Made by a program: the position numbers and the translations under genes
The notes under the pieces: generated by a model
What the model saw: only the letters and a program-made list of their open reading frames with translations
Database searches by the model: none
Told to the model about the DNA's origin: nothing
Assembly (NCBI RefSeq): GCF_900105125.1
Contig: NZ_LT629750.1
Location: 1,798,001 to 1,862,000 of the forward strand
DNA length: 64,000 nt
Source: Bradyrhizobium canariense
GTDB taxonomy: Bacteria > Pseudomonadota > Alphaproteobacteria > Rhizobiales > Xanthobacteraceae
Direction: 5' to 3'
Part shown: piece after piece, positions 8,307 through 16,660 of the stretch
Layout: each line of letters opens with the position of its first letter
Position numbering within the stretch: the stretch's first letter is position 1

Positions 8307-9097
8307 GCCTTCGCGCCGGCGTCGCGATTCCGGAAGGCGGCCTCTCCGGCGTCCGACACCTCGACCCACTTCTGGTCGGGCGAGGCCTCGGCGGCATAAT
8401 TGTTGTGCCAGTTCCACCACTTGTAGGGCGGACTCTGGGGGTAGCCCTCCGGCGAGTCTTCCCACGTCTCCTGGCGGCCGAGCGGCGTCGCATCGAGGTA
8501 GCTCCAGATGGTCCCCATCGCCTCGTCGCCGCGGCTATTGATGAAGTAGGTGCGAAATATGCGATCGCCGTCGTGGATGAACACGTTGTGGCCGTGCCAT
8601 TCAGCCACGCCGAAGTCGGCATCGAAGCTGTCGATGATGGTGTACCATGGCATCTTCCAGCCCATCCGCGCCTTCAGGCGCGCGATGTCCGCCTGTGGTG
8701 CACGCGAGGCGTACGCGAGTGTCGTGTCGCGGGCATTAAGATGGGCGAGGTGGGCGACCTGATCGGCCCCAAGGGAGCAGCCGCGGCAGGCATGTTCGGG
8801 CCAACCGAACACCCCGGGCTCAAAGAAGGCGCGGTAGATAATCAGTTGACGCCGGCCTTCGAACAGGTCGAGCAGGCTCACCATGCCCGTCGGCCCCGCG
8901 AACGCATACGCCTGCTCCACGGCCATCCACGGCATCCGCCGGCGTTCGGCGGCCAGCGCGTCATGGGCCCGCATCTGGGCCTTCTCCTTCACGAGCAGCT
9001 GCTGGCGCGCAGCCTCCCACGCTTGCGGTGAAACGATCGGTGGCCTGTGCATGGCGGGCTGTCCGTCTTTGCGGTCGTTCTCAGGTGATTTAGTCAT
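8303..9097 (-). CDS. DUF899 family thioredoxin-like protein
   Basis: Protein of 264 residues of the DUF899 family, which has a predicted thioredoxin-like fold. Conserved parts include PPIVSPQAWEAARQQLLVKEKA near the start, LLDLFEGRRQLIIYRAFFEP, a CRGCS cysteine pair and GWKMPWYTIIDSFDADFGV. The C-terminus ends in the Trp-rich PYKWWNWHNNY. The start at 9097 has GGAGG upstream and fits the family length; the open frame continues to 9571 but overlaps the divergent regulator. It may be a redox or oxidative-stress protein; function is unproven. It is coupled to the membrane protein downstream. Confidence 0.85.
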   Translation of the reverse strand: MTKSPENDRKDGQPAMHRPPIVSPQAWEAARQQLLVKEKAQMRAHDALAAERRRMPWMAVEQAYAFAGPTGMVSLLDLFEGRRQLIIYRAFFEPGVFGWPEHACRGCSLGADQVAHLAHLNARDTTLAYASRAPQADIARLKARMGWKMPWYTIIDSFDADFGVAEWHGHNVFIHDGDRIFRTYFINSRGDEAMGTIWSYLDATPLGRQETWEDSPEGYPQSPPYKWWNWHNNYAAEASPDQKWVEVSDAGEAAFRNRDAGAKA

Positions 9098-9241
9098 GGT
9101 CGTTGCAACCTCCGAATTGGGCGAGCTGCTCGGCTTTCGGGCTGAAGCACGACTCCGTCGCCGCCGATCGCTCATGTTGTGATGAGCTAGCTTGACACCG
9201 GGACTTGGGATGGTGGGAGTTACAAGTATGACGGGATTTCG

Positions 9242-10462
9242 ATGGACTCTCTGATCACGGCCGCGGCACGCGCACTCGCGGCAGGTGATCCCCTCGGTGC
9301 CCTGAACCGGGTCGCCTTGCGCGATGACGCGCCTGCGCTCGCGCTTCGAGGCCTCGCGATGGCGCAACTCGGCGATCTCGTTCGAGCGAAGGCGCTCGTG
9401 CGACGTGCGGCGCGCGCCTTCGGTGCAAAAGAGGCTGTAGCCCGCGCGCGGTGCGTCGTCGCCGAAGCCGAGATCGCGCTGGTCTCGCGCGACCTGGGCT
9501 GGCCCGCGAAGGCGCTCGACGCGGCGCGGGCCACGCTTGAAGCGGATGGCGACCGGGTCAACGCCGCGCATGCGCGGTATCTCGAAGTCCGCCGCCTGCT
9601 CCTGATCGGGCGCCTTGACGAGGCCGAACGCAAGCTCGCCGAACTCGACCCCTCGCCCTTCCCCCCCGCGTCAAGAGCCGCCCACGAATTGGTGGTTGCG
9701 GGGATCGCGATGCGACGCCTCCGGGCAAAGGCAGCGCACGCGGCACTCGCCCGGGCCGGGCGCGCCGCGCGTCTGGCTGGTATCTCCGCGCTGACGGCAG
9801 AGGTCGAAACCGCGTCTCTCGCGCTCAACGCGCCGGCGGCGCGCCTGATTACGAGCGGCAAGGAGCGCCTCCTCCTGCTGAAGGAGGTCGAGGCGCTGCA
9901 AGCGTCGAAAGCGCTCGTCGTTGACGCCTGCCGTCATGTCGTGCGGGACCCGCGCATGGCGATCTCGCTCGCAAGGCGTCCGGTGCTGTTCGCACTCGCA
10001 CGCACGCTGGGCGAGGCGTGGCCCAAAGACGTGTCGAGGGACGCGCTCGTTGCGCGGGCCTTCAGAGCCAAGCGCGCCGATGAATCGCATCGCGCCCGGT
10101 TGCGGGTGGAGGTTGGGCGGCTTCGCACCATGCTGAGGGGCATTGCTCGGGTGAGCGCAACAAAGCAAGGTTTTGCGCTGACGCCGCGCCGCGCCCGCGA
10201 GGTCGTCGTGCTGGCGCGGCCGACCGACGAGCCGCATGCGGCGGTGCTCGCCTTCCTGGCTGACGGAGAGTCATGGTCGAGCTCGGCCCTGGCGCTGGCG
10301 CTCGGCGCCAGCCAGCGCACCGTGCAGAGGGCACTCGACCAGCTTGCGGCGGCAGCTAAGGTGCAGTCGTTTGGTCGCGGGCGCGCGCGTCGCTGGATGA
10401 CCCCGCCCGTGCCGGGATTCACGACGACCTTGTTACTCCCCGATCCCGTGCCGGGGGATTAG
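9242..10462 (+). CDS. Helical-repeat winged-helix transcriptional regulator
   Basis: Protein of 406 residues, Ala/Arg rich. Residues 1 to about 220 are amphipathic helices in TPR-like pairs. A middle segment (RARLRVEVGRLRTMLRG, then TKQGFALTP) resembles the winged helix of SARP/OmpR-type regulators. The C-terminus (SSSALALALGASQRTVQRALDQL, then a basic RGRARRW) looks like a second helix-turn-helix. It is divergent from the DUF899 gene, with 144 bp between starts, and followed by a beta-propeller gene, so it probably regulates one or both. The family name is uncertain. Confidence 0.7.
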   Translation: MDSLITAAARALAAGDPLGALNRVALRDDAPALALRGLAMAQLGDLVRAKALVRRAARAFGAKEAVARARCVVAEAEIALVSRDLGWPAKALDAARATLEADGDRVNAAHARYLEVRRLLLIGRLDEAERKLAELDPSPFPPASRAAHELVVAGIAMRRLRAKAAHAALARAGRAARLAGISALTAEVETASLALNAPAARLITSGKERLLLLKEVEALQASKALVVDACRHVVRDPRMAISLARRPVLFALARTLGEAWPKDVSRDALVARAFRAKRADESHRARLRVEVGRLRTMLRGIARVSATKQGFALTPRRAREVVVLARPTDEPHAAVLAFLADGESWSSSALALALGASQRTVQRALDQLAAAAKVQSFGRGRARRWMTPPVPGFTTTLLLPDPVPGD

Positions 10463-10553
10463 AGTCATATCGGTTCCGATTGAATCAAAACCGGGCTCTG
10501 GTTTTTCGATGCGCTTTTCTTCACGCGGACCGGAATCCATCTCATTCGAAAAC
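10461..10553 (-). repeat. Dispersed hairpin repeat, copy 1
   Basis: This sequence is the reverse complement of the repeat at 50905-51014, with about 90 bases recognisable: a hairpin AGAGTC...GGCTCT enclosing a GGTT...AACC stem, then GCGCTTTTCTTCACGCG and a TTCGAAAAC end. It begins at the regulator stop codon and may act as its terminator. I recall similar elements throughout Rhizobiales genomes. Confidence 0.6.
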
Positions 10554-10569
10554 ACACCAGGATGGAATC

Positions 10570-11244
10570 ATGAATCGATCAGCGGCCGAAATTCTCCGTG
10601 AATATGGACCTTTTCCCGGCGTCGACGGCGTGCATGGGGTCTCGTATGACGGTCAGCACGTCTGGTTTGCGTCCGGAGACAAACTGAACGCCTTGGATCC
10701 GGTGAGCGGCAAGACGGTCCGCTCGATCGATGTCGCCGCGCATGCGGGGACAGCGTACGACGGGCGGCACCTGTTTCAGCTCGCCGAGGACCGCATCCAG
10801 AAGATCGATCCGAAGACCGGCCGCGTGCTCGCCACGATCCCGGCGCCCGGCGGCGGCTCGGGGCTCGCATGGGCCGAAGGAACGCTCTGGCTGGGGCAAT
10901 ATCGGGACCGGAAGATCCTTCAAATCGATCCCCAGACAGGAACGACGCTTCGCACTATCGAGTCTAACCGCTTCGTCACCGGAGTAACCTGGGTCGACGG
11001 CGAGCTTTGGCACGGCACCTGGGAAGCTGACGAGAGCGACGTGAGGCGAATAGACCCCCAAACAGGAGAGGTCCTGGAAAGGCTCGACATGCCGCCCGGA
11101 ACGGGTGTGTCGGGGCTCGAGTCCGATGGCGCCGATCAGTTGTTCTGCGGGGGCGGAAAGACCGGAAAGCTGCGAGCCGTCCGCCGGCCCCAGCGGTCTC
11201 CGAAGCCGGCGGCGACCCACCCGATCGCCCCCGCGCGTAAGTAG
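10570..11244 (+). CDS. Beta-propeller protein, glutamine-cyclotransferase-like
   Basis: Protein of 224 residues built of repeats of the type IDPKTGRVLATI, LAWAEGTLWLGQYRDRKILQIDP and VTWVDGELWHGTW. The pattern of W/F-x-G-D followed by a D-P-x-T-G turn is that of NHL/YncE-like and glutaminyl cyclotransferase 2-type propellers. No signal peptide is seen, so it is probably cytoplasmic. ATG 10570 is chosen because AGGA lies 7 bases upstream and the upstream in-frame sequence belongs to the dispersed repeat. It may form one unit with the regulator upstream and the divergent DUF899 gene. Enzyme activity is not supported by recognisable catalytic residues. Confidence 0.7.
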   Translation: MNRSAAEILREYGPFPGVDGVHGVSYDGQHVWFASGDKLNALDPVSGKTVRSIDVAAHAGTAYDGRHLFQLAEDRIQKIDPKTGRVLATIPAPGGGSGLAWAEGTLWLGQYRDRKILQIDPQTGTTLRTIESNRFVTGVTWVDGELWHGTWEADESDVRRIDPQTGEVLERLDMPPGTGVSGLESDGADQLFCGGGKTGKLRAVRRPQRSPKPAATHPIAPARK

Positions 11245-11278
11245 CCGAAGCGACCTGCGCGGCTGTCGACATTCAGCG

Positions 11279-12499
11279 TCACGCCGGCACCGGCTCGGGC
11301 TGGGCTTCACCCTTGGGAAACGGCCTGAACGTCATTGCCATCAGGAACGCGCCAAGCCCGACCGCCCAGGAGCCGATATAAAGCCACGCGTAGCTGGCGA
11401 AGGCGTCGTAGATCAAACCGCCGGCGATCGGCCCTGTGGCCATGCCGAGGCTGCCGGCCATAGCCGTTCCGCCGATCACGGTGCCCATCATCCGCAGTGG
11501 AAAATTCTCGCGCGCCAGCACCGAATAGAGCGGCATGGTGCCGGCGTAGATGAAGCCGAACAGCGCCGCCACGGCGTAGAACGCGGCCAACTCGCGCACG
11601 AAGACGTAAGCAAGCGCACCGAACGCCTGAGCGAGCAACCCCGAGACCAGCACGCGCTTGGCGCCAAAACGGTCGCCGAGCAGGCCGAACGCGATACGCC
11701 CGCCCATCCCCGCCAGTCCCTCGACGCTGTAGATCGTGACGGCTGCGATCATCGGGATCCCGCAGGTGACCGCATAGCTCACGGTGTGGATGATCGGACC
11801 CGAATGCGTGGCGCAACAAAAGAAATTGGTCGCGAGCAGGATGATGAATTGCGGCGAGCGCAGCGCTTGCGCCAGCGACATCGCCGATTGCGGCTGTCCG
11901 TCGCCGGATGCAACGGCATGTTCGCTTTCAAGCGCCGGCGCGCGGCGCACCAGTAGCGAGACCGGGATCATGACGGCTGCGACCACGACAGCCACGATTT
12001 GCATCGAGGTCCGCCAGTCATGGTTTGAGATGAGCCATGCGGCCAGCGGCGACATAGTCATCGGCGCCATCCCCATGCCTGCCGAAACCAGCGAGACCGC
12101 CAGGCTGCGATGCGTATCGAACCAGCCGGTGACGCAAGCCATCATCGGCGCAAAGATCGCAGCGATCGAGCCGCCGACCATCAGTCCGAACATGATCTGA
12201 AACGAGAGCAGCGACGACGCCTGGCTGGCCAGCGCGAGGCTCGCCGGCAGCACGATCGACCCGGTCAGCACCACCGGCAGCGGCCCGAACCGATCGGACA
12301 AGGTGCCCCACATCATGCTGGTGAACGCCATGGCGAGAAAGCCAATCGTCATGGCACTGGACACGCCGGTCACCGACCATCCGGTAGCCCGCGCGATCGG
12401 TTGCAGAAACACCGGCAGCGAGAACATGCCGCCAATGGCGACACAGCCCAACAGGCCGCCGGCCGCGACGATCACCCAGCGATAGCGAGAATTGGTCAT
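11279..12499 (-). CDS. MFS transporter
   Basis: Major facilitator of 406 residues with about twelve membrane segments. The loop between segments 2 and 3 carries GTLSDRFGPLPVVLTG, and its repeat in the second half is IAFGLLGDRFGAKRVLV, the MFS signature. The overall pattern (SVTGVSSAMTIGFL, MACVTGWFDTHRSLAVSL) resembles the oxalate/formate-antiporter and monocarboxylate-type group, suggesting an organic anion. Start 12499 has GGGAGACCAGGA before it; the frame opens earlier at 12562. The gene upstream (12624) is on the same strand but 124 bp away. Confidence 0.82.
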   Translation of the reverse strand: MTNSRYRWVIVAAGGLLGCVAIGGMFSLPVFLQPIARATGWSVTGVSSAMTIGFLAMAFTSMMWGTLSDRFGPLPVVLTGSIVLPASLALASQASSLLSFQIMFGLMVGGSIAAIFAPMMACVTGWFDTHRSLAVSLVSAGMGMAPMTMSPLAAWLISNHDWRTSMQIVAVVVAAVMIPVSLLVRRAPALESEHAVASGDGQPQSAMSLAQALRSPQFIILLATNFFCCATHSGPIIHTVSYAVTCGIPMIAAVTIYSVEGLAGMGGRIAFGLLGDRFGAKRVLVSGLLAQAFGALAYVFVRELAAFYAVAALFGFIYAGTMPLYSVLARENFPLRMMGTVIGGTAMAGSLGMATGPIAGGLIYDAFASYAWLYIGSWAVGLGAFLMAMTFRPFPKGEAQPEPVPA

Positions 12500-12623
12500 T
12501 CCTGGTCTCCCATGCAGCTTGTCTCTGGGTGGAAGACGAATGGGAGGAGCTGAACCCGACATAAATATAGACGGGCGGGCAAATTTTTTCGACCTCTGCC
12601 GACCGTCTCAAGCCCAAGCCGGG

Positions 12624-13148
12624 CTAAGACACCGCCGCGTTGGCGGTGAAAGCCGGAGCCGCGTTTGAGTGAGAACGCAGCAGCAAATAAAATGCGGCCG
12701 CGTGCGTGATCATCAGCAGCGGCACATAGATGATCGGGATCGCGTAGGCGGCACCGAACTCGCCGGCCTGCGCCGGAAGATCAAGCCGGACGGCGTGGTA
12801 GTAGTCGACGATGATGTCGACCGCGCCGACGAGATTGAAGGCCAGAACGAACAGCCAAAACAACGGACGCATCCTGACGGTGAGCAGCGCCAGCATGGCC
12901 AGTATTCCGGTGGCGAAGTCGGTGTAAGCCGAAAAGGTGGCAAAACCCGCCGGCAGATTGGCGCCGACCACGCCGGGAAGGATGAAGACAAGCCCGAAGA
13001 AGCGGAAGCTGTGCAAGGTGGCAATGGCGCGCTGCGCTTCGACCCGGTCCATCAACTTGAGCCTGGGCCAGACGTACACGCCGAAGCACAGCAGCCAGGC
13101 GACATAGCCGAAAACGAGATGGATTTGGAACAGGGTTTCCGGCGACAT
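12624..13148 (-). CDS. Predicted multi-pass membrane protein
   Basis: Protein of 174 residues with about five hydrophobic helices: IHLVFGYVAWLLCFGVYVW, FFGLVFILPGVVGANLPAGF, TGILAMLALLTV, LFWLFVLAFNLVGAVDIIVDY and PIIYVPLLMITHAAAFYLLL. It ends in a polar Ala-rich tail. I recognise no named family. It is divergent from a LysR regulator starting at 13276, with a 127-bp gap, and is a likely target of it. Confidence 0.7.
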   Translation of the reverse strand: MSPETLFQIHLVFGYVAWLLCFGVYVWPRLKLMDRVEAQRAIATLHSFRFFGLVFILPGVVGANLPAGFATFSAYTDFATGILAMLALLTVRMRPLFWLFVLAFNLVGAVDIIVDYYHAVRLDLPAQAGEFGAAYAIPIIYVPLLMITHAAAFYLLLRSHSNAAPAFTANAAVS

Positions 13149-13275
13149 GTGATCTCCTGTCAGGCCTTGGTCGACGCGGCCTCGAACACCGTGGCCAAAC
13201 GCGACCCTTCTGATGTGCAGGCCAGACGTAGGGCCGCTTCCGGCTGGAGACTAGTTGCGATAATGTCGATGGGTC

Positions 13276-14229
13276 ATGAAGCAGAACTTCACAGTCAGGC
13301 AAGGCGCGCTCGACGGCGTGGAGGCGTTCCTGAGTGTTGCCGAGCACCGCAGTTTTCGCAAAGCGGCGGCCCAACTCGGGGTGACGCCCTCGGCCATGAG
13401 CCAGGCGATACGCACGCTCGAGGCGCGCGTCGGCGCGGCGCTGTTCATCCGCACTACGCGCAGTGTCGGCCTGACCGAAGCCGGTGACCGCTTTCTGTCG
13501 CGCGCCAAGCCCGCCTTCGAGGAGCTCGTCGCCGCAAGCGAGGTCGCGCGTGACCTCGGACAGCGGCCGGCCGGGCTGTTGCGCCTCGCGGTGCCGCGCG
13601 CGGTGGTGCCGATCGTGCTGGAGCCGCTGATCGCATCGTTCTGCGCTGATTATCCCGAGGTCGAGGTGGAGATCGCCGCAAGCGAAGAGATGGTCGACCT
13701 CGCGACCGCAGGGTTTGACGCCGGCGTCCGGATGGGCCAGTTCATCGCCGCCGACATGGTCGCGGTGCGGCTGACGCCGCCGTTTCGCTTCATCATCGTC
13801 GGTAGCCCCGCCTACCTCGCCCGCTGCGGCCGGCCCGAACGCCCGGACGATTTGCGCCACCATGCATGCTTGCGATTGCGACGATCCAACGGCGCGATTG
13901 CGCTATGGTCGCTCAACGACAGCAACCGCGCCATCGAGATTGCGGTATCAGGCCCGCTCATCGCCAACGACTTTCCCACCATGCTCGGCGCAGCAGTCGA
14001 AGGCGTCGGCCTTGCGCAAGTGCCTGCGCCGATCGCCACCGGCCTGGTGAAGGCTGGAAAACTCGTGCAGGTACTGGAGCCGTTCGCCCCGATGGGGCCG
14101 GGTGTTTTTCTCTATTATCCCGGCCACCGGCAACTGATGCCGAAGCTGCGCGCCTTCATCGATCACGTGAAGGCGCGCTCAAACGCCGGCAACAAAGCCC
14201 GGACGCGACGATCACCCATCGTTAGCTAG
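13276..14229 (+). CDS. LysR-family transcriptional regulator
   Basis: Regulator of 317 residues: HTH domain at about 12-70 (VEAFLSVAEHRSFRKAAAQLGV, TPSAMSQAIRTLEARVG, FIRTTRSVGLTEAG) and an effector domain ending in PLIANDFPTMLGAAVEGVG. It belongs to the CrgA/PecT-like subgroup, whose members often regulate a divergent neighbour. Here that is the small membrane protein gene at 12624 and perhaps the MFS after it. Confidence 0.85.
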   Translation: MKQNFTVRQGALDGVEAFLSVAEHRSFRKAAAQLGVTPSAMSQAIRTLEARVGAALFIRTTRSVGLTEAGDRFLSRAKPAFEELVAASEVARDLGQRPAGLLRLAVPRAVVPIVLEPLIASFCADYPEVEVEIAASEEMVDLATAGFDAGVRMGQFIAADMVAVRLTPPFRFIIVGSPAYLARCGRPERPDDLRHHACLRLRRSNGAIALWSLNDSNRAIEIAVSGPLIANDFPTMLGAAVEGVGLAQVPAPIATGLVKAGKLVQVLEPFAPMGPGVFLYYPGHRQLMPKLRAFIDHVKARSNAGNKARTRRSPIVS

Positions 14230-14264
14230 AATGGGTCATTTCAGTCTCCAATACGACAGAGATC

Positions 14265-14762
14265 ATGCCCAGCCGCACCATTATCCGTTACCCCGACCCT
14301 CGGCTTGCACTCCCGGCGCAGCCCGTGACCGTGTTTGACGCTGCGCTGCGCGACCTGGCGAGCGACCTGCTGGAGACCATGCACGCCGCGCCGGGGATCG
14401 GGATCACCGCGCCGCATATCGGCATCTTCTTGCGGGTCGTGGTGCTCGACCTCGACCCGATCGATGGTGCGCGGACCTACGTCAATCCGGAGATCATCTG
14501 GGCATCGCCCGAGACCATCCTGCATCTGGAAGGCAGCGTTTCGATGCCCGGTGTCAACGACGAGATAGAGCGTCATGCCCGCGTCCGGATCAGCTACCAC
14601 GACGTCGACGGCAACCGGCAGACCGAGGAATCGGCGGGTCTGCGCGCCGTCTGCCACCAGCATGAGATCGATCAACTCAACGGCCTGTTCTGGATTCAAA
14701 GGCTATCGCGTCTCAAGCGCGAGCGGCTGATCAAGCGATTTGAGAAGGTGTCGCGGAGGTGA
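14265..14762 (+). CDS. Peptide deformylase-like protein without metal ligands
   Basis: Protein of 165 residues aligned over its whole length with peptide deformylase, the Fe/Zn enzyme that removes N-formyl groups from new proteins. The three signature motifs are all changed. The first reads GIGITAPH (44-51), with His for the conserved Gln. The second is EGSVS (89-93), with Ser91 in place of the metal-ligand Cys. The third is HEIDQ (133-137), with Gln137 replacing the second metal-binding His. Glu134 is kept. Two of three metal ligands are therefore missing and deformylase activity is unlikely. The fold looks intact and not decayed. It starts 35 bases after the LysR gene. Confidence 0.8.
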   Translation: MPSRTIIRYPDPRLALPAQPVTVFDAALRDLASDLLETMHAAPGIGITAPHIGIFLRVVVLDLDPIDGARTYVNPEIIWASPETILHLEGSVSMPGVNDEIERHARVRISYHDVDGNRQTEESAGLRAVCHQHEIDQLNGLFWIQRLSRLKRERLIKRFEKVSRR

Positions 14763-15176
14763 GATAGATTTGGCGAAACACGCTCCGCTATTCCGCCCTA
14801 CGGCCTGCATGCTGGCTTGGAAGCCGGTGGCACGAGACAGAGCACTCCATTCAGGGGCTCTTGTAACAAGAAGCTATGGCAGCACAGCCGCGCAGAACGC
14901 CTGACCAAATTCGGTCAACACCACAGCGCTTAAATCCCCTGGTAGACTCAAGGTTTCCCTTGAAGGTCCATAGTCACCCCATCGAGCGTGGCCACCTGGC
15001 TCGTATGTCTCGAACCCCACTAGACTCGGAAATACGAGGCCCAAGCTAAATAATATGCTCATCGATACGTCTGCATTTCTCGGCGCGTCAACACTAGGCC
15101 CGTAAGAAACGCTTCCACCGCCTTGATACCATTTATCCTTATCCAACTTTTGCCACTCGCGAAAAATGGCCTCTAG

Positions 15177-16022
15177 GTGGTGTGGACTCTAAGGATTCCC
15201 TTTTAGGAGCAAATCAGATTCAAGGCTTCTTTTTGGGAGGCGGCCTTGGGTGTGATGGATCGGTTGGTTTTGAGCGATGCGGCTTGGGAGCGGATGGCGC
15301 CTCTGATTATAGGTCGGCCTGACCAGAAAGGCTCCACCGGGCGCGACAACCGGATGTTCGTGGAAGGTGTGCTGTGGATCGTGCGGACGGGCTCTCCCTG
15401 GCGTGATCTTCCGGAAGCGTTCGGGGATTGGAACAGCGTGTTCCGGCGCTTCAGTCGATGGAGCATCAAGGGTGTTTGGTGGCGGATCTTCGAGGCGATG
15501 TCCGACGACCCGGATTTCGAATATCTGATCGTCGATTCCACCGTCGTCCGGGCGCATCAGCACGCTGCCGGGGCGAAAAAAGGGGGTCTGAAGATCAGGC
15601 GCTTGGCCGCTCGCGCGGCGGCCTGAGCACCAAGATACATCTGGCCGTTCGCGGCCTGGGATGTCCGGTGCGCTTCACGCTTACCGCAGGTCAGAAGGGC
15701 GATGCACCGCAAGCCGCCGCATTGATCGAGGGATTGCCCGCCGAGATCGTTATGGCCGATACAGCCTATGACGCCGATCATTTGCGCGAAGCCATCGCCG
15801 CCAAGGGAGCGCTCGCCGTCATCCCCAACAACCCGTCACGCGCGCTCAAATATCCGCTCGACAAACATCTCTATGCCCAGCGCCATCTTGTCGAATGCTG
15901 CTTCTCCAAGCTCAAGCAATTCCGCCGCGTCGCCACCCGCTTCGAAAAGACCGCTCGAAATTACCTTGCCGTCATCACTCTCGCAGCCATCATCTTATGG
16001 ATGCGATAAGTGTCCACACCAC
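15177..16022 (+). mobile_element. IS5-family insertion sequence, 846 bp
   Basis: The ends form an 11-bp perfect inverted repeat, GTGGTGTGGAC at 15177-15187 and its complement ending at 16022. Both sides carry the direct repeat CTAG (15173-15176 and 16023-16026), a 4-bp target duplication. It encodes a two-frame DDE transposase and sits inside the Abi-alpha-like gene. The intact ends and target duplication suggest a fairly recent insertion. Confidence 0.9.
15255..16009 (+). CDS. IS5-family transposase, two frames joined by frameshift
   Basis: The first frame (15255-15626) carries the N-terminal domain (LSDAAWERMAPLI, DNRMFVEGVLWIVRTG) and the first catalytic Asp in LIVDSTVVRAHQHAAG. The second frame, ending at 16009, holds the other catalytic residues: Asp in MADTAYDADHLRE and Glu in HLVECCFSKLKQFRR. 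The frames meet at an A6G5 run (15576-15586), a slippery site of the kind IS5-group elements use for programmed frameshifting. It is probably functional as a fusion protein. Confidence 0.85.
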
Positions 16023-16660
16023 CTAGCGCTCGCGCATCGTCCGCGCTCAATTCCGCAAGTGTCGAGACATATTTCCGATGCACCTGATCGCCATCAGTAT
16101 CAAGAGCCGTACCAAGCAAATTGGCCCAAAGCGTATGCAGATCGTCTTCGTATTCCATTGTTGCATGCTCGATCAACGGAAGCATGATCTTGGGTGGCGG
16201 TAATCGGGTTTGTGTAATTCCCTTGTCCCTAAGTCGCTTTTCCACTTTTTGCACAAGCAATTCGAGACGTTCCCAATCCAAAATCGCGGCTTCAATTCGC
16301 TTCGTCATCTCCTTATCTGACCAACGACGCGCTACCGCATGCTCAATGCCATTCCCGAAAATACGATCTAGCCAACCGCCGGCACCGCGGCCCACATCGA
16401 CGACTTTCCCTGTCGCCTTGGCTACCTCTTGAACCGCTTTCGCGCCTTCTTTAAACGCGTCGGTTTCGTCGCCCATTGCTTACTCCCTGCCATTACTGAG
16501 CCTACCTCTGAATAGTGGGTAGAACCAATGGTTTGGTAGCTGCTGCGCTGCACCTTGTGATAGGCAGATGGCTTAAACAGAGGTCGGAGGGCAACACCTA
16601 AACGTCGCAGCTAACAACAAGCCGCGCGTTCGGGGCCGGTAATGATGACGGGGGGCAGCT

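Larger units (their letters stand above)
14874..16476 (-). pseudogene. Abi-alpha-like (DUF4393) gene split by an IS5-family element
   Basis: The N-terminal part runs from ATG 16476 (MGDETDAFKEGAKAVQEVAKA, then DKEMTKRIEAAILDWERLELLVQK and LPLIEHATMEYEDDLHTLWANLL). It is interrupted after DDARAL at the CTAG at 16023-16026. The C-terminal part resumes beyond the IS at 15172 (EAIFREWQKLDKDKWYQGGG) and ends at 14874 with VLTEFGQAFCAAVLP. Removing the IS and one CTAG copy restores a 250-codon frame. DUF4393/Abi-alpha proteins are linked to abortive infection against phage; function here is inferred and presumably lost. Base composition looks lower in GC than the neighbours. Confidence 0.82.

Noticed and set aside
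12781..13863. 360-codon minus-strand frame across the LysR gene at 13276
   Set aside because: Overlaps a clear LysR regulator and a membrane protein gene in other frames; no domain.
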